A DNA stretch of 39,050 nt from Nocardia sp. MH4 (GTDB lineage Bacteria > Actinomycetota > Actinomycetes > Mycobacteriales > Mycobacteriaceae), in assembly GCF_019266065.1 (NCBI RefSeq), contig NZ_LPNR01000067.1, positions 1-39,050 of the forward strand, written 5' to 3'. The notes under the pieces are model-generated. The model saw only the letters and a list, made by a program, of their open reading frames with translations, was not told the origin of the DNA and did not search any database. This document shows, one piece after another, positions 1-9,009 of this stretch; the first letter of the stretch is position 1, and each line of letters starts with the position of its first letter. A program made the position numbers and the translations under genes.

Positions 1-533
1 CGCCGGGTCGCGCGTGTGGCCGGTGCGGCGGCCTTGCCGCCGGTGATCGCGACCAGCCCGGCCGGGCCGAAGCCGTCGTAGGTGACGGTGGCGGGCAGCA
101 CGCCGGCGCGGACCTGGTCGGCGACGCCGGGATCGGCCAGCGCGGCGGTCAGGGTCTGGCCGACCTCGCGCAGCACCTGCTCGCCGGCCGGGCGGTCGTG
201 CTCGGCGGCCAGTTCGCCCGCCCGCTTGGTCATGGCGTTGACCACCTGCTGGCGCTGGGCGCCGAGGGCGCGCAGTTTGTCGCCGGAGAGCTGGCGCTGG
301 GCCGAGCGCAGGGCGTCGCCGAGGTCGAGCAGGGCGGTGATCTCCTGCGGCGCGTGCCGGGCCAGCAGGTTGACCGTCCACGCCGCGACCGTCGGTTTGC
401 GCAGCGCGGTGATGGCCTTGGCCAGCTCGCGGTCGCCGTCGGCGCGGGCCTGGGCGGCCCGTTCGGTGCGGGTCGGCACGAAGTCGCCGGGGTCGAGGCC
501 GTACAGCTCGCCTGCGACATCGTCGAGGGTCAT
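1..533 (-). CDS. Conserved actinobacterial protein of unknown function, C-terminus cut by window edge
   Basis: An open frame runs from an ATG at 533-531 leftwards off the window with no stop, giving about 177 residues. It starts MTLDDVAGELYGLDPGDFVP and continues as charged, helix-rich sequence with the stretch LAKAITALRKPTVAAWTVNL. I recognise this pattern from uncharacterised actinobacterial proteins but know no function. The start is supported by a TACCAT -10-like hexamer at 541-546, seven bases before ATG, the leaderless arrangement common in this window. The second half (LSGDKLRALGAQRQQVVNAM onwards) looks alpha-helical and possibly coiled coil. The gene is divergent from the lipoprotein gene at 631. 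Competing frames here read as Arg/Ser/Ala-rich sequence typical of shadows. Confidence 0.75.
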   Translation of the reverse strand, partial: MTLDDVAGELYGLDPGDFVPTRTERAAQARADGDRELAKAITALRKPTVAAWTVNLLARHAPQEITALLDLGDALRSAQRQLSGDKLRALGAQRQQVVNAMTKRAGELAAEHDRPAGEQVLREVGQTLTAALADPGVADQVRAGVLPATVTYDGFGPAGLVAITGGKAAAPATRATR

Positions 534-630
534 CTTTGTGATGGTAGCCAGGGTTCGACGGGGCCGAGCGCGGGCGCGGCGGGCTTGGGTATCGTCACCG
601 GCGGTCATGTTCGCCTGAACCGTTCGGTGA

Positions 631-1152
631 GTGAGGTTTTCAGTGTTGTTCCCAGGAAAGCGACTGCTGGCGCGGGTCGTGCTCGCCCCCGTGGCGACGG
701 TCGCACTGGTCGGGGCGGTCGCCGCCTGTTCGTCGGACAGCGATTCGGCGGGCAGCTCGCTCGCCACGGGCTCGTGCGTCGAGGTCACCGACAACGCGGC
801 CGACGCGATGGTCGGCAAGCTCGGTGACTGCTCGGCGACGACGTCGAACTACCGGATCGTGCAGGTCGGCACGGCCCCGCTGACCTGCGATGTCGCCGAT
901 GCCACCTTCAACGGCACGGTGGGCGACACCAAGACCGGTCTCTGCCTGGCCCCCAACTTCGCCCAGGGCAACTGCTACGCCGACGCGGGCAAGCGCCCCG
1001 CCGAAACCGTGGCCTGCACCGCCCCAGAGGCCACGTTCAAGGTCGTCAAGCGCATCGACGGCGTGGCCGACGAGCTCCAGTGCGGTGCCGACGCCACCCA
1101 GTTCCGCACGGTCTCCGACCCCAAGGCCACCTTCTGCATGGCCAAGCCCTGA
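631..1152 (+). CDS. Secreted cysteine-rich lipoprotein (LppU-like) with two tandem repeats
   Basis: This is a 173-residue protein starting at GTG. An N-terminal basic stretch (KRLLAR) and a hydrophobic segment end in the lipobox VAAC with lipidated Cys33, so it should be an exported lipoprotein. The mature part holds eight further cysteines (48, 68, 85, 104, 113, 124, 147, 164). They fall into two similar units of about 60 residues: GSC...GDC...LTC...GLC and GNC...VAC...LQC...TFC. Each unit probably closes two disulfides. It resembles the small LppU-type lipoproteins of Nocardia and mycobacteria, whose role is unknown. It is convergent with the helicase-associated gene ending at 1248. A GC-rich hairpin at 1177-1193 lies between them. 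Confidence 0.8.
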   Translation: MRFSVLFPGKRLLARVVLAPVATVALVGAVAACSSDSDSAGSSLATGSCVEVTDNAADAMVGKLGDCSATTSNYRIVQVGTAPLTCDVADATFNGTVGDTKTGLCLAPNFAQGNCYADAGKRPAETVACTAPEATFKVVKRIDGVADELQCGADATQFRTVSDPKATFCMAKP

Positions 1153-1176
1153 TATTGGAGCGCTGGCGCGCGCGAC

Positions 1177-1193
1177 GGCCGACTGCGTCGGCC
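1177..1193. terminator. Candidate hairpin between convergent genes
   Basis: GGCCGAC-tgc-GTCGGCC is a perfect 7-bp stem with a 3-base loop in the 95-bp gap between the convergent lipoprotein and helicase-associated genes. There is no clear U-tract on either strand, so termination activity is an inference. Confidence 0.4.
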
Positions 1194-1247
1194 TGCCCCT
1201 CCTCGGGGTCGGGGCGTGTGTGATCGGGGCGGCCGTTTCCTGCGGTG

Positions 1248-3548
1248 TCAGTCGAGGAGGGCGACCGAGGCTATTCGGTGCAAAGTGAAGTGGCGGGTCG
1301 CGCCGGTGACGGGGTCGACGGCGTCCAGTTGGCCGTTGCCCACGCGCAGCGGCTCGACCACGCGCTGGCTGGCGACGCCCTGGGCGTCGACGTAACCGAT
1401 GTTCACCGGGCGGCCGACCCTGGCGGCCAGCTGGAGCAGGGCCAGGGTCGCCGCGGTGCCGGTGCGGGTGCCGTCGGCGCGCACCGACTGTCCCGTGCGG
1501 GCGCCCGCGGCGCGTTCGCCCGCGCGGAGTTCGGTGACCAGCAGGGCGAGCTGTTCGTCGCTCGGCGGGTTCGGGCGGTAGGGCTTGCGGGCCAGCGGGC
1601 GGACCGCGATGCGGGCGCCGCGCGGGCGCAGGTCGACGATCGCGCCCGCGGAATCCTCACCGGCCGGGGCGAAACCGGCCGCGCGCAGCTGTTCGAGCAG
1701 TTCACCCAGCGGAGCCAGGGCGATGGCGACGGTCGGCGCGATCGCGCGCAGGGCCAGCGTGTCGGCCACCGGCGCGGCCAGGACCTGGGCGAGCAGCGCG
1801 GGATCGTCGCTGCGCAGGAACGACTGCGCCATGCCCGCCCGCAGCTGGCCGTGGCGGCGGGCGACGTCGTCGATGAGGTAGGTCAGCGACTGGGGGACCG
1901 GCGTGCGCGAGTGGTTGGCGAACAGCGCGTGCAGTTCGGCGGCGGTCAGCCCGGCGTCGAGCGCGCGGCGCACCGAGGCGTCACCGACCCGGTAGACCGT
2001 GGCCGCGCCCGCCGACTCCACATCCGCGACGAGCGCGATCCGGCCGCGTAACTCGGGCACCAGGGGACCGGGCGCGATCACCGTCAGGTCGGCTTGGACG
2101 AGGACGTGATCGACCGGCTCCGGCAGCGCCGCGGCCATCTCCGCCTCGGCGTCGGCGACGCTGGTGTCCGCGCCGTGCAGCAGGGCCCTGGCGGCGGAAT
2201 CGAGCGCGCCGCGGCCGAGCAGGCCGAGGGTGGCGGCCTCGGCCAGCGTCGCGGTCACCGCGTCGAGCCGGAAGTGCCTGCGCCTGCGCGGCATCCGCCA
2301 GGCCAGGAGCTTGCCGATATCGGTGGCGGTCAGCGCGGTGCCGCTGGGGTACTCGGCGAGCAGGCCGAGGACGGCGTGCCGGTCGCGCACCGCGTGCGGG
2401 ATGCGCAGCTCCGCCGAGAGCGCGGCGATCGGCTTGTCGGCGGCGTCGCGCAGGCCGATCATCCACGGCATCCGGTCCAGGTCCAGCCAGGCCTGCGCGA
2501 GCAGCACCCAGCGGGTCGCCGGCGGTGCGTCCAGCCAGGCGTCGGCCGCGGGGGTCGGGGCCCAGAAGTCGTCGGTGGAGTCGACTTCCGGCACCGGCTC
2601 CGGCAGTCCCTTCTCCACGAGCTTCGCGGCCGCCAGCAGTTCCAGCAGCAGCCCGGTGCGCTGCTCGTCGATGCCGGTCTGCTTGGCGAGGCGGCGCAAC
2701 TCGCGCACGCCGAGACCACCGGCGCGCAGCGCGGGGGCGGGCAGGCGGCCCAGCGCGTCGAGCAGGTCGGCGCAATCGCGCAGCAGCTCACCGACTTCGC
2801 CCGCGCCGACCGCGTTCACCTCGGCGGGCGCGTGCTTGGTCAGCGTCGGCTTGGGCGGGGCGAGGGCGTGCGGGTCGGTGACCGGGTCGCCGCGCAGTAC
2901 CTGGCCGACCGTCACCGGCAGCTCGACCGTCTCGTCGTCGATCCGGTGCAGCAGCCGGGCCGCCAGCAGCCGCGGTACCGGGCGATCGGGGTCAGCGCCG
3001 GGTGCGGCGTCCCTGGTGCGGCCACGCGGCCCGGTGGTGGCCAGTTTCTCGAGCAGCGCCCGCTCGGCCGGGCCCGCCGCGGCGAGCGCGTCGGTGACTT
3101 CGGGCTCGGTCAGCGCGTCGGGCAGCGCCGTCGTCGCGCCGAGCGGCCAGGGGAGGGCTTCGGCGGCGCTCGGGGCCAGGTGCAGGCCGTCGTCGGTCTG
3201 CCAGACCAGCGCGCGGTCGAGCAGGCGGGTCAGCGCGGTGGTGAAAGCGGTCTTGGTGACCCGGTCCTTGAGCTGCGCGTGCAGGGTGGTCCGGGTGAGC
3301 GGGGTGACCTCGGTGCCGATCGTGCGGGCATCCTCGTTGGCCGTGAGCGCTTCGATGATCGCGAACTCGAGGGTGTCGAGATCGTCGGCGGCGCGCAGCA
3401 CCGAGGCCCGCTGCTGGGCACGCACCGCGAGCACCGACATCGACGCGGGCAGCGGTACCGCCAGATCGGGCCGCAACTGCAGCAGTTTCACCAGTTGGGA
3501 GTCGGTGCGCGCACCGAGCCAATCGGCGAGGGAGTCCGTCGCGATCAT
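1248..3548 (-). CDS. Helicase-associated protein, XPB/Ssl2-like domain (Rv0862c family)
   Basis: A 766-residue protein of the actinobacterial family annotated as helicase XPB subunit or helicase-associated domain protein; M. tuberculosis Rv0862c sits next to the XPB helicase Rv0861c. No Walker A or DEAD-box motif is visible, so it is probably a partner in DNA repair or transcription rather than a helicase itself. It begins MIATDSLADWLGARTDSQLV and has a winged-helix-like N-terminal region. I chose ATG at 3548 rather than an in-frame start 100 codons upstream because the extra residues are Arg-rich non-coding-type sequence overlapping the divergent gene. TAGGCT at 3556-3561 lies seven bases before this ATG (leaderless type). 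No XPB motor gene is inside the window; it may lie to the left. Confidence 0.85.
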   Translation of the reverse strand: MIATDSLADWLGARTDSQLVKLLQLRPDLAVPLPASMSVLAVRAQQRASVLRAADDLDTLEFAIIEALTANEDARTIGTEVTPLTRTTLHAQLKDRVTKTAFTTALTRLLDRALVWQTDDGLHLAPSAAEALPWPLGATTALPDALTEPEVTDALAAAGPAERALLEKLATTGPRGRTRDAAPGADPDRPVPRLLAARLLHRIDDETVELPVTVGQVLRGDPVTDPHALAPPKPTLTKHAPAEVNAVGAGEVGELLRDCADLLDALGRLPAPALRAGGLGVRELRRLAKQTGIDEQRTGLLLELLAAAKLVEKGLPEPVPEVDSTDDFWAPTPAADAWLDAPPATRWVLLAQAWLDLDRMPWMIGLRDAADKPIAALSAELRIPHAVRDRHAVLGLLAEYPSGTALTATDIGKLLAWRMPRRRRHFRLDAVTATLAEAATLGLLGRGALDSAARALLHGADTSVADAEAEMAAALPEPVDHVLVQADLTVIAPGPLVPELRGRIALVADVESAGAATVYRVGDASVRRALDAGLTAAELHALFANHSRTPVPQSLTYLIDDVARRHGQLRAGMAQSFLRSDDPALLAQVLAAPVADTLALRAIAPTVAIALAPLGELLEQLRAAGFAPAGEDSAGAIVDLRPRGARIAVRPLARKPYRPNPPSDEQLALLVTELRAGERAAGARTGQSVRADGTRTGTAATLALLQLAARVGRPVNIGYVDAQGVASQRVVEPLRVGNGQLDAVDPVTGATRHFTLHRIASVALLD

Positions 3549-3703
3549 CCGATCCAGCCTACAGTTCTCGGCCGCCTCGCTCGGGACTGACCGAAGGCTG
3601 TGACGAAGGAGTGCCCGGAGGGAGAGAAGATCGCGGAAACGGGCCGAGAACCTGCGGCGCCAGCCGCGATTGAGCACCGTGGTGGGTATGCCAGAATGAC
3701 CCC

Positions 3704-3895
3704 GTGGTGAACAAATCGAAGAAACCCTACGTCGACAACGGCTGGCCGCAGGTGGCCGACGGCGAACACGCCGTGACCGAACTGTCGTCGACCCGCGCCG
3801 GTAACCTCTCGCCCTTCGGTGAGGACACCGAGTTTCCCGTCCCGGCATCGAAGCTGCCGTACATCCACCCGCAGACGGTGATCAACCGGGTGTAG
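3704..3895 (+). CDS. Small conserved protein (63 aa), position of Rv0863
   Basis: A 63-residue soluble protein starting GTG-GTG-AAC ([20 protein letters not shown]). It contains [20 protein letters not shown], which looks like conserved coding sequence rather than a shadow. It is divergent from the helicase-associated gene and occupies the position of Rv0863 in M. tuberculosis. No function is known to me. The second GTG at 3707 is an alternative start. A weak -10-like CAGAAT at 3692-3697 lies six bases upstream of 3704. It is followed at once by a strong palindromic terminator. Confidence 0.75.
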   Translation: MVNKSKKPYVDNGWPQVADGEHAVTELSSTRAGNLSPFGEDTEFPVPASKLPYIHPQTVINRV

Positions 3896-3905
3896 GTAGG
3901 ACGGG

Positions 3906-3950
3906 AAAGACAAGAGCCCGCATCCCTAGGGATGCGGGCTCTAGTTGTCT
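3906..3950. terminator. Strong bidirectional terminator between the 63-aa gene and rpf
   Basis: Positions 3913-3942 form a perfect 30-bp palindrome (AGAGCCCGCATCCC at the left end, CTAG at the centre). It is extended outward by AGACAA/TTGTCT across a 3-base bulge. It lies between two convergent genes, so it can stop transcription from both sides. Confidence 0.85.
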
Positions 3951-3960
3951 GCGCGGGCGA

Positions 3961-4899
<939 letters not shown>

Positions 4900-4933
4900 C
4901 TACTGTCTGGGTATCGATTCGCGCGGGTAATCA

Positions 4934-4947
4934 GTTGACGCGTCAAC
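4934..4947. repeat. Perfect 14-bp palindrome at the end of the small membrane gene
   Basis: GTTGACGCGTCAAC is self-complementary and overlaps the stop codon of the small membrane protein (4945-4943). It may be a protein-binding site, or on the minus strand may supply a TTGACG -35-like element for rpf. It has no loop, so it is a poor terminator. Confidence 0.4.
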
Positions 4948-5191
4948 GCGCGCGGCGGCCCGACCACAGCGCGAACACCAAGCCGAGCAGGAAGCCGACC
5001 GGCGCGAGCATCGCCAGCAGGTACAGCCACAGCCCCGGAGACGAGTCCGACACGATCGGCGTCACGAAGATGGCGACCACGGCCAGGATCCCGATACCGA
5101 ACAGCGCGACGGCCAGTCGCAGCAGTCGATCGCTGGGCCGGCGGGGGTCGCGCTCCGGCGGAGTGGCGGCGGGCGGAGGTGTGTTGGTCAC
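4943..5191 (-). CDS. Small two-helix membrane protein (Rv0870c position)
   Basis: An 82-residue protein with a Pro-rich cytoplasmic N-terminus (TPPPAATPPERDPRRPSD), then two membrane spans, LLRLAVALFGIGILAVVAIF and LWLYLLAMLAPVGFLLGLVF, and a basic tail WSGRRAR. The GTG start at 5191 is supported by TACGGT at 5198-5203, six bases upstream (leaderless type). In M. tuberculosis a similar integral membrane gene, Rv0870c, is divergent from cspB as here. No function is known. Confidence 0.75.
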   Translation of the reverse strand: MTNTPPPAATPPERDPRRPSDRLLRLAVALFGIGILAVVAIFVTPIVSDSSPGLWLYLLAMLAPVGFLLGLVFALWSGRRAR

Positions 5192-5208
5192 CGGTGCACC
5201 GTAAAACT

Positions 5209-5252
5209 GATGTGCTCGCGTTATAGCAACCGGGGTAGACTCTGAGCACATC
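5209..5252. promoter_or_regulatory. 9-bp inverted repeat flanking the cspB promoter
   Basis: GATGTGCTC at 5209-5217 and GAGCACATC at 5244-5252 are perfect inverted copies 26 bases apart. Between them lies TAGACT (5236-5241), a good -10 for cspB. This would put the cspB start of transcription near the right arm and give a leader of about 100 bases. The left arm is also next to the promoter of the divergent membrane gene, so a repressor or an RNA hairpin could affect both. Confidence 0.5.
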
Positions 5253-5349
5253 GCGTCCTGCCTTGTTGTGGGGCGCGTTCTTTTCGCGACAAGCAGATGT
5301 AACCCGAGCCACAAGGGTCCGGGTATCGAATGATGAACGGGTGAGCGCA

Positions 5350-5769
5350 GTGCCGACCGGCCGGGTGAAGTGGTACGACGTCGAAAAGGGCTTCGGCTTC
5401 CTTTCCCAAGACGAGGGCGAGGACGTCTACGTCCGTTCCTCCGCGCTGCCCGATGGCGTCGAAGGTCTCAAGCCCGGCCAGCGCGTCGAATTCGGCATGG
5501 CCGCGGGTCGGCGTGGCCCGCAGGCACTGAGCCTGAAGCTGCTCGAGGCGCCGCCGACCGTGCGCGGCAACCAGTCTCAGCAGCCTGCCCGCAAGGACGC
5601 GGGCCCGCGCAAGTCGCCCGACGAGCTGCACGGCCTCGTCGAGGACATGATCACGCTGCTCGAGACCAAGGTGCAGCCGGATCTGCGGCGCGGCAAGTAC
5701 CCGGATCGCAAGCTGTCCCAGCGGATCTCCGAGGTCGTGCGGGCCGTCGCCCGCGAACTCGACCACTGA
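5350..5769 (+). CDS. cspB: Cold-shock domain protein, CspB type, with C-terminal extension
   Basis: A 139-residue protein. Residues 1-65 form a cold-shock domain beginning [20 protein letters not shown], which contains the RNA-binding motif KGFGFL, followed by DVYVRSSAL (RNP2). Residues 90-139 are the actinobacterial extension ([20 protein letters not shown] ... [11 protein letters not shown]), probably helical. It is an RNA/DNA chaperone orthologous by position and sequence to Rv0871. I chose GTG at 5350, directly before PTGRVKW, over GTGs at 5341 and 5263; family members usually start one residue before PTG. Its promoter appears to lie inside a 9-bp inverted repeat, and the long leader includes a CTTGT/ACAAG-closed hairpin at 5262-5293. 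Confidence 0.9.
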   Translation: MPTGRVKWYDVEKGFGFLSQDEGEDVYVRSSALPDGVEGLKPGQRVEFGMAAGRRGPQALSLKLLEAPPTVRGNQSQQPARKDAGPRKSPDELHGLVEDMITLLETKVQPDLRRGKYPDRKLSQRISEVVRAVARELDH

Positions 5770-5815
5770 TCCGATCCTCGGTCCCGGGCACCACGGTGTC
5801 CGGGACCGAGTCGTG

Positions 5816-6331
5816 TCAGGCCTCGGGGGTGCTGATCGACCAGGCGGCGTGCGGGATGTAGGTCTCGCGGCCGGTCACGGTGTCGCGGGCCAGGATCGGG
5901 AGCTGGACCTCGATGCCGGCCAGGCGCAGGTCGGGTTCGGGCTTGGTATCGATGGTGAGCGCGCGGGCGCCCGAGGGGAAGTCGGCGAAGCTCAGCACCC
6001 GGTCGACCTGCTCGCCGGAAGGTCGCTGGTAGATCAGCTGGACCAGCCACGGCGACTCGGCGATCTTGTCCGGGAGCGACAGCTGCACCGGGCGGCCCGC
6101 CGTCGTCGTCAGCTCGGTGGTCTCGCCGTAACGGCAGTCCTGCATGGTGACCGTGCAGTACAGGAACGGGTCGACGGTGACGGTGGTGCCGCGCGCGAAC
6201 GCGGTGATCTGCGGGTCGCGCTCGGGCGCCTTCGACACGCCGTAGGCCACCAGACCCGCGGTCACCGCGGCGACAGCGAAGAGTCCGACCGCGACCAGAA
6301 CGACGATCGTGCGGACGTTGAGCTTGCTCAC
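5816..6331 (-). CDS. DUF2771 family membrane-anchored protein (Rv0875c-like)
   Basis: A 171-residue protein with one N-terminal membrane anchor (VRTIVVLVAVGLFAVAAVTA) and an extracytoplasmic domain. A likely disulfide is visible in DPFLYCTVTMQDCRYGE. The domain reads as beta-rich (RPVQLSLPDKIAESPWLVQL, GARALTIDTKPEPDLRLAGI). Its GTG start at 6331 overlaps the TGA stop of the upstream MFS gene in GTGA, so the two are translationally coupled. This Rv0876c-Rv0875c-like pair is conserved in mycolic-acid bacteria, and the protein may assist the transporter. Function is unknown. Confidence 0.85.
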   Translation of the reverse strand: MSKLNVRTIVVLVAVGLFAVAAVTAGLVAYGVSKAPERDPQITAFARGTTVTVDPFLYCTVTMQDCRYGETTELTTTAGRPVQLSLPDKIAESPWLVQLIYQRPSGEQVDRVLSFADFPSGARALTIDTKPEPDLRLAGIEVQLPILARDTVTGRETYIPHAAWSISTPEA

Positions 6332-8157
6332 CGGATGGGGTCTCCTGTCCCTCGCGGAACCGCACCGGGGTCTGCCCGGTACGGATGGGTGTTGGGCACT
6401 TCCTGCTCGGCGTGCTGCGGACGATTGCCGCCCAGGCCGGGCAGCAGCGAATGTCCGGTGTAGCTGACGAACGTCTGGATCAGGCCGATCACCAGGATCA
6501 CGCTGATCACCGCGAAACCCTTCCAGAATTCGATCGGCAACAGCACACCGGCCGCGCCGCCGATCACCCAGCTCAGTTGCAGCACCGTCTCCGATCGGCC
6601 GAAACCGGACGCGATCGACTCCGGCGGCAGGTCGTCCTGGATGGCCGCGTCCAGCGACACCTTCGCCAGCGCGCTCGCCGCCGAGGCGATCAGCGCCGCG
6701 AACGCCGCGCCGAACAGGTTGCCGGTGAACATCGCGAACAGTGCCACCGCGGCGCATGCGCCGGTGCAGCCGAGCACCACCAGCGACGGCCTGCCGAGGG
6801 TCAGCCGGGCGCCGGTCGCGTTGCCGCCGAAGTTGCCGATGCCTGCCGCGGCACCGACCACCGCGAGCATGGCCGCCTGCTCGGTCGGGCTGCCGCCCGA
6901 GCCCTTGGCGACGAAGGCGATGTAGAAGGTCAGGAAGCCGGTGAGCACGCGGATGGAGCTGTTGCCCCACAGCCCGGTGACCACGGCCCGGCCCAGCGGC
7001 TGCCGGCGTTTCCGGGCGGGCACCGAGGACTCCGTGCCTGGCTCGAGCACCTCGGTGTGCGCGTCGGGGCCGTGATAGCTCAGCGTCGCGGGCACCTCGC
7101 CCTCGGTCACCTCCACCCACGACGGAATCCGCAAGCTCAGATACGCCCCGGCCACCGCGATGCCGGTCGCCAGGACCAGCGCGCCGGTCGAGCCGGCGAT
7201 CATCGCGGCGAGCGCGGCCACCGCGCCGGCGCCGATGGTGCCGCCGACCAGGCCGAACACCGTCAGCCGGGAGTTGGTGCGCACCAGGTCGATATCCGGT
7301 GGGAGCACCCTCGGCGTGACCGCGCTCTTGAGGACCGCGAAGGATTTCGAGCCGACCATCATGCACAGCGCCAGCGGATACAGCCCCCACGTGTCGATCT
7401 CGAAGATCAGCAGCAGGGCGAAGACCGCGCGCAGCCCGAACGTCGTCGCCAGCGCCAGCCTGCGGCCGCGCTGCAAACGGTCCAGCAGCGGGCCGATCAG
7501 CGGCGCGATCACCGCGAACGGGGCGATGGTGATCAGCAGGTACAGCGCCACCTTGGTCTTGGACTCGGCGGTCGCGCTGGCGAAGAACAGGGTGTTGGCC
7601 AGTGAGACGGCGATCGCGGCGTCGAGCGCGAAGTTGGCCATCGTGGCGTAGGTGAGCGCGGTCAGACCCGATTGATCGGCGCCGTCGGCCTTGGCCGCGC
7701 GCTGGAAGGTGGCGAATCCGCGTTCGGTGAGTTCGCGGCTGCGCATGGCGGCGACCCGGGTGACGGTCAGCTTGCGCGGAACCCGCTGCTTGATCTCGTC
7801 GTCGACGGGCTCCTCGGCGCGGGGGAGCGGGCGGGTGCCCGGCGGGCCGAGATCCTTCTCCGGCGGCGTCGGCCTGGCGCGTTCGCGGGGCGTCGGCGCG
7901 CCGCGTAAGGGTGTGGTCGGGGCGGCATCGGGCTCGGACCGTCCGCGCCGGAACGGGTTCTTCGACCGGATCGTCGGCGGGTCGGGCGAGTCGGGGCGGG
8001 GGAAGACCTTCCGCGGCGCGGTCGGCCTGCGCGGCTGCTCGTCGTAACCCGGCCCGCCCGCGCGCGGCGGGTACTGCCCGAAGCCGGGATGCCTGCCCGC
8101 GGGGTTACCGTCCCGGCGACCACGGTCGGGACCGGAGGGATCGCGGGGAGTAGTCAC
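6328..8157 (-). CDS. MFS-like multi-span transporter with long N-terminal tail (Rv0876c-like)
   Basis: About 609 residues. The first 150 are hydrophilic, Pro/Arg-rich and low in complexity (RRDGNPAGRHPGFG; RPTPPEKDLGPPGTRPLPR). Some 12 hydrophobic spans follow, beginning LTALTYATMANFALDAAIAV and ending near ISVILVIGLIQTFVSYTGHS. The fold is major-facilitator-like; the substrate is unknown. GTG at 8157 is six bases after a CAGAAT -10-like hexamer. GTG at 8175 is a possible alternative because GGAAA lies upstream. The 3' end overlaps the DUF2771 start by four bases. The 67-bp gap to the upstream cyclotransferase gene on the same strand shows no terminator. Confidence 0.85.
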   Translation of the reverse strand: MTTPRDPSGPDRGRRDGNPAGRHPGFGQYPPRAGGPGYDEQPRRPTAPRKVFPRPDSPDPPTIRSKNPFRRGRSEPDAAPTTPLRGAPTPRERARPTPPEKDLGPPGTRPLPRAEEPVDDEIKQRVPRKLTVTRVAAMRSRELTERGFATFQRAAKADGADQSGLTALTYATMANFALDAAIAVSLANTLFFASATAESKTKVALYLLITIAPFAVIAPLIGPLLDRLQRGRRLALATTFGLRAVFALLLIFEIDTWGLYPLALCMMVGSKSFAVLKSAVTPRVLPPDIDLVRTNSRLTVFGLVGGTIGAGAVAALAAMIAGSTGALVLATGIAVAGAYLSLRIPSWVEVTEGEVPATLSYHGPDAHTEVLEPGTESSVPARKRRQPLGRAVVTGLWGNSSIRVLTGFLTFYIAFVAKGSGGSPTEQAAMLAVVGAAAGIGNFGGNATGARLTLGRPSLVVLGCTGACAAVALFAMFTGNLFGAAFAALIASAASALAKVSLDAAIQDDLPPESIASGFGRSETVLQLSWVIGGAAGVLLPIEFWKGFAVISVILVIGLIQTFVSYTGHSLLPGLGGNRPQHAEQEVPNTHPYRADPGAVPRGTGDPIR

Positions 8158-8224
8158 AGTCCAATTCTGGCCCACGCGGCGTTTCCGCGTTCACTCGCGG
8201 CGCGGCAGTGTTGGCCACAGCGCG

Positions 8225-9001
8225 CTATTCGGGGACGAATCGCACCTCGAACAGGCGCGGCCAGTACTTGCCGGTGAGCAGGAACCGGTCGGTCCCGGGC
8301 AGGTGGGCGATGCCGTTGAGGACATCGGTACCCGCGCGCTCGGCGGCGGTGAGCAGTCCGCTCGCCTCGATCACCGCGAGCACCCGGCCGGTCTCCGGGT
8401 CGATCCGCAGGATCTCGTCGGAGGGGTAGTTGTTGGCGTACACCGTGCCGTCGGGGGCGCAGTCGAGTTCGTTCGGCTGGGGGGACGGGTAGCCGGTGAG
8501 AGTCACCGAGCCGGTCTTCGCGAAGGTCACCGGGTCGCGGAAGGTGAGCGTGGGCGTGCCGTCGCTCATCACCAGGCGCTGGGGTTGCGCGCACACGCCC
8601 CACCCCTCGCCCTCGTATTCGACGCGGCCGGTCTCGGCCAGGGTGACCGGGTCGCGGGCGATGGCGATGTGGTCCTGCCAGGTGATCTGCCAGACGATCC
8701 CGCCCGCCCTGGTCATGCCCTCGCCGAACAGGTTCCCCGGCAGGTCGACGCGCGCGGTCTCGACGCCGGTGGCCTGATCGGCGGCGCGCGCGCTCGACAC
8801 GCCCCACATGCCGGTGCTTTCGTAGCGAACCCCGTCGACCACCTCCAGGCCCTGGGTGAAGGCCCGCGGATCGTGCGGTGACGAGCCGATCACCTCGACG
8901 CGCAGGCGGGGCGGCGCGGGCTCTTCCCGGCCCCCACAGGCCCCCACGCCGAGCAGGCTGACCAGCACTGCGACGGCCAACGAACTCCGATTGCACTTCA
9001 T
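8225..9001 (-). CDS. Glutaminyl-peptide cyclotransferase, lipoprotein form
   Basis: A 258-residue protein with a signal peptide ending in a lipobox-like VGAC (Cys22). The rest matches the bacterial/plant glutamine cyclotransferase family, a five-bladed propeller: FTQGLEVVDGVRYESTGMWG near the start, NELDCAPDGTVYANNYPSDE in the middle, and VLNGIAHLPGTDRFLLTGKY at the end. The family converts N-terminal Gln of peptides or proteins to pyroglutamate. Here it should act outside the membrane. TACATT lies seven bases before ATG at 9001 (leaderless type). That hexamer (9009-9014) overlaps the start codon of the divergent DUF3027 gene. Start codons of the two genes are only 8 bp apart. Confidence 0.88.
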   Translation of the reverse strand: MKCNRSSLAVAVLVSLLGVGACGGREEPAPPRLRVEVIGSSPHDPRAFTQGLEVVDGVRYESTGMWGVSSARAADQATGVETARVDLPGNLFGEGMTRAGGIVWQITWQDHIAIARDPVTLAETGRVEYEGEGWGVCAQPQRLVMSDGTPTLTFRDPVTFAKTGSVTLTGYPSPQPNELDCAPDGTVYANNYPSDEILRIDPETGRVLAVIEASGLLTAAERAGTDVLNGIAHLPGTDRFLLTGKYWPRLFEVRFVPE

Positions 9002-9009
9002 ACGGCAAA

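Noticed and set aside
2094..3603. Two ~490-codon plus-strand open frames opposite the helicase-associated gene
   Set aside because: Low-complexity Gly/Arg/Gln or Ser/Arg-rich sequence without domains; shadows.
3549..3848. 100-residue upstream extension of the helicase-associated protein
   Set aside because: It is Arg-rich, overlaps the divergent 63-aa gene and lies beyond a good -10 for the ATG at 3548.
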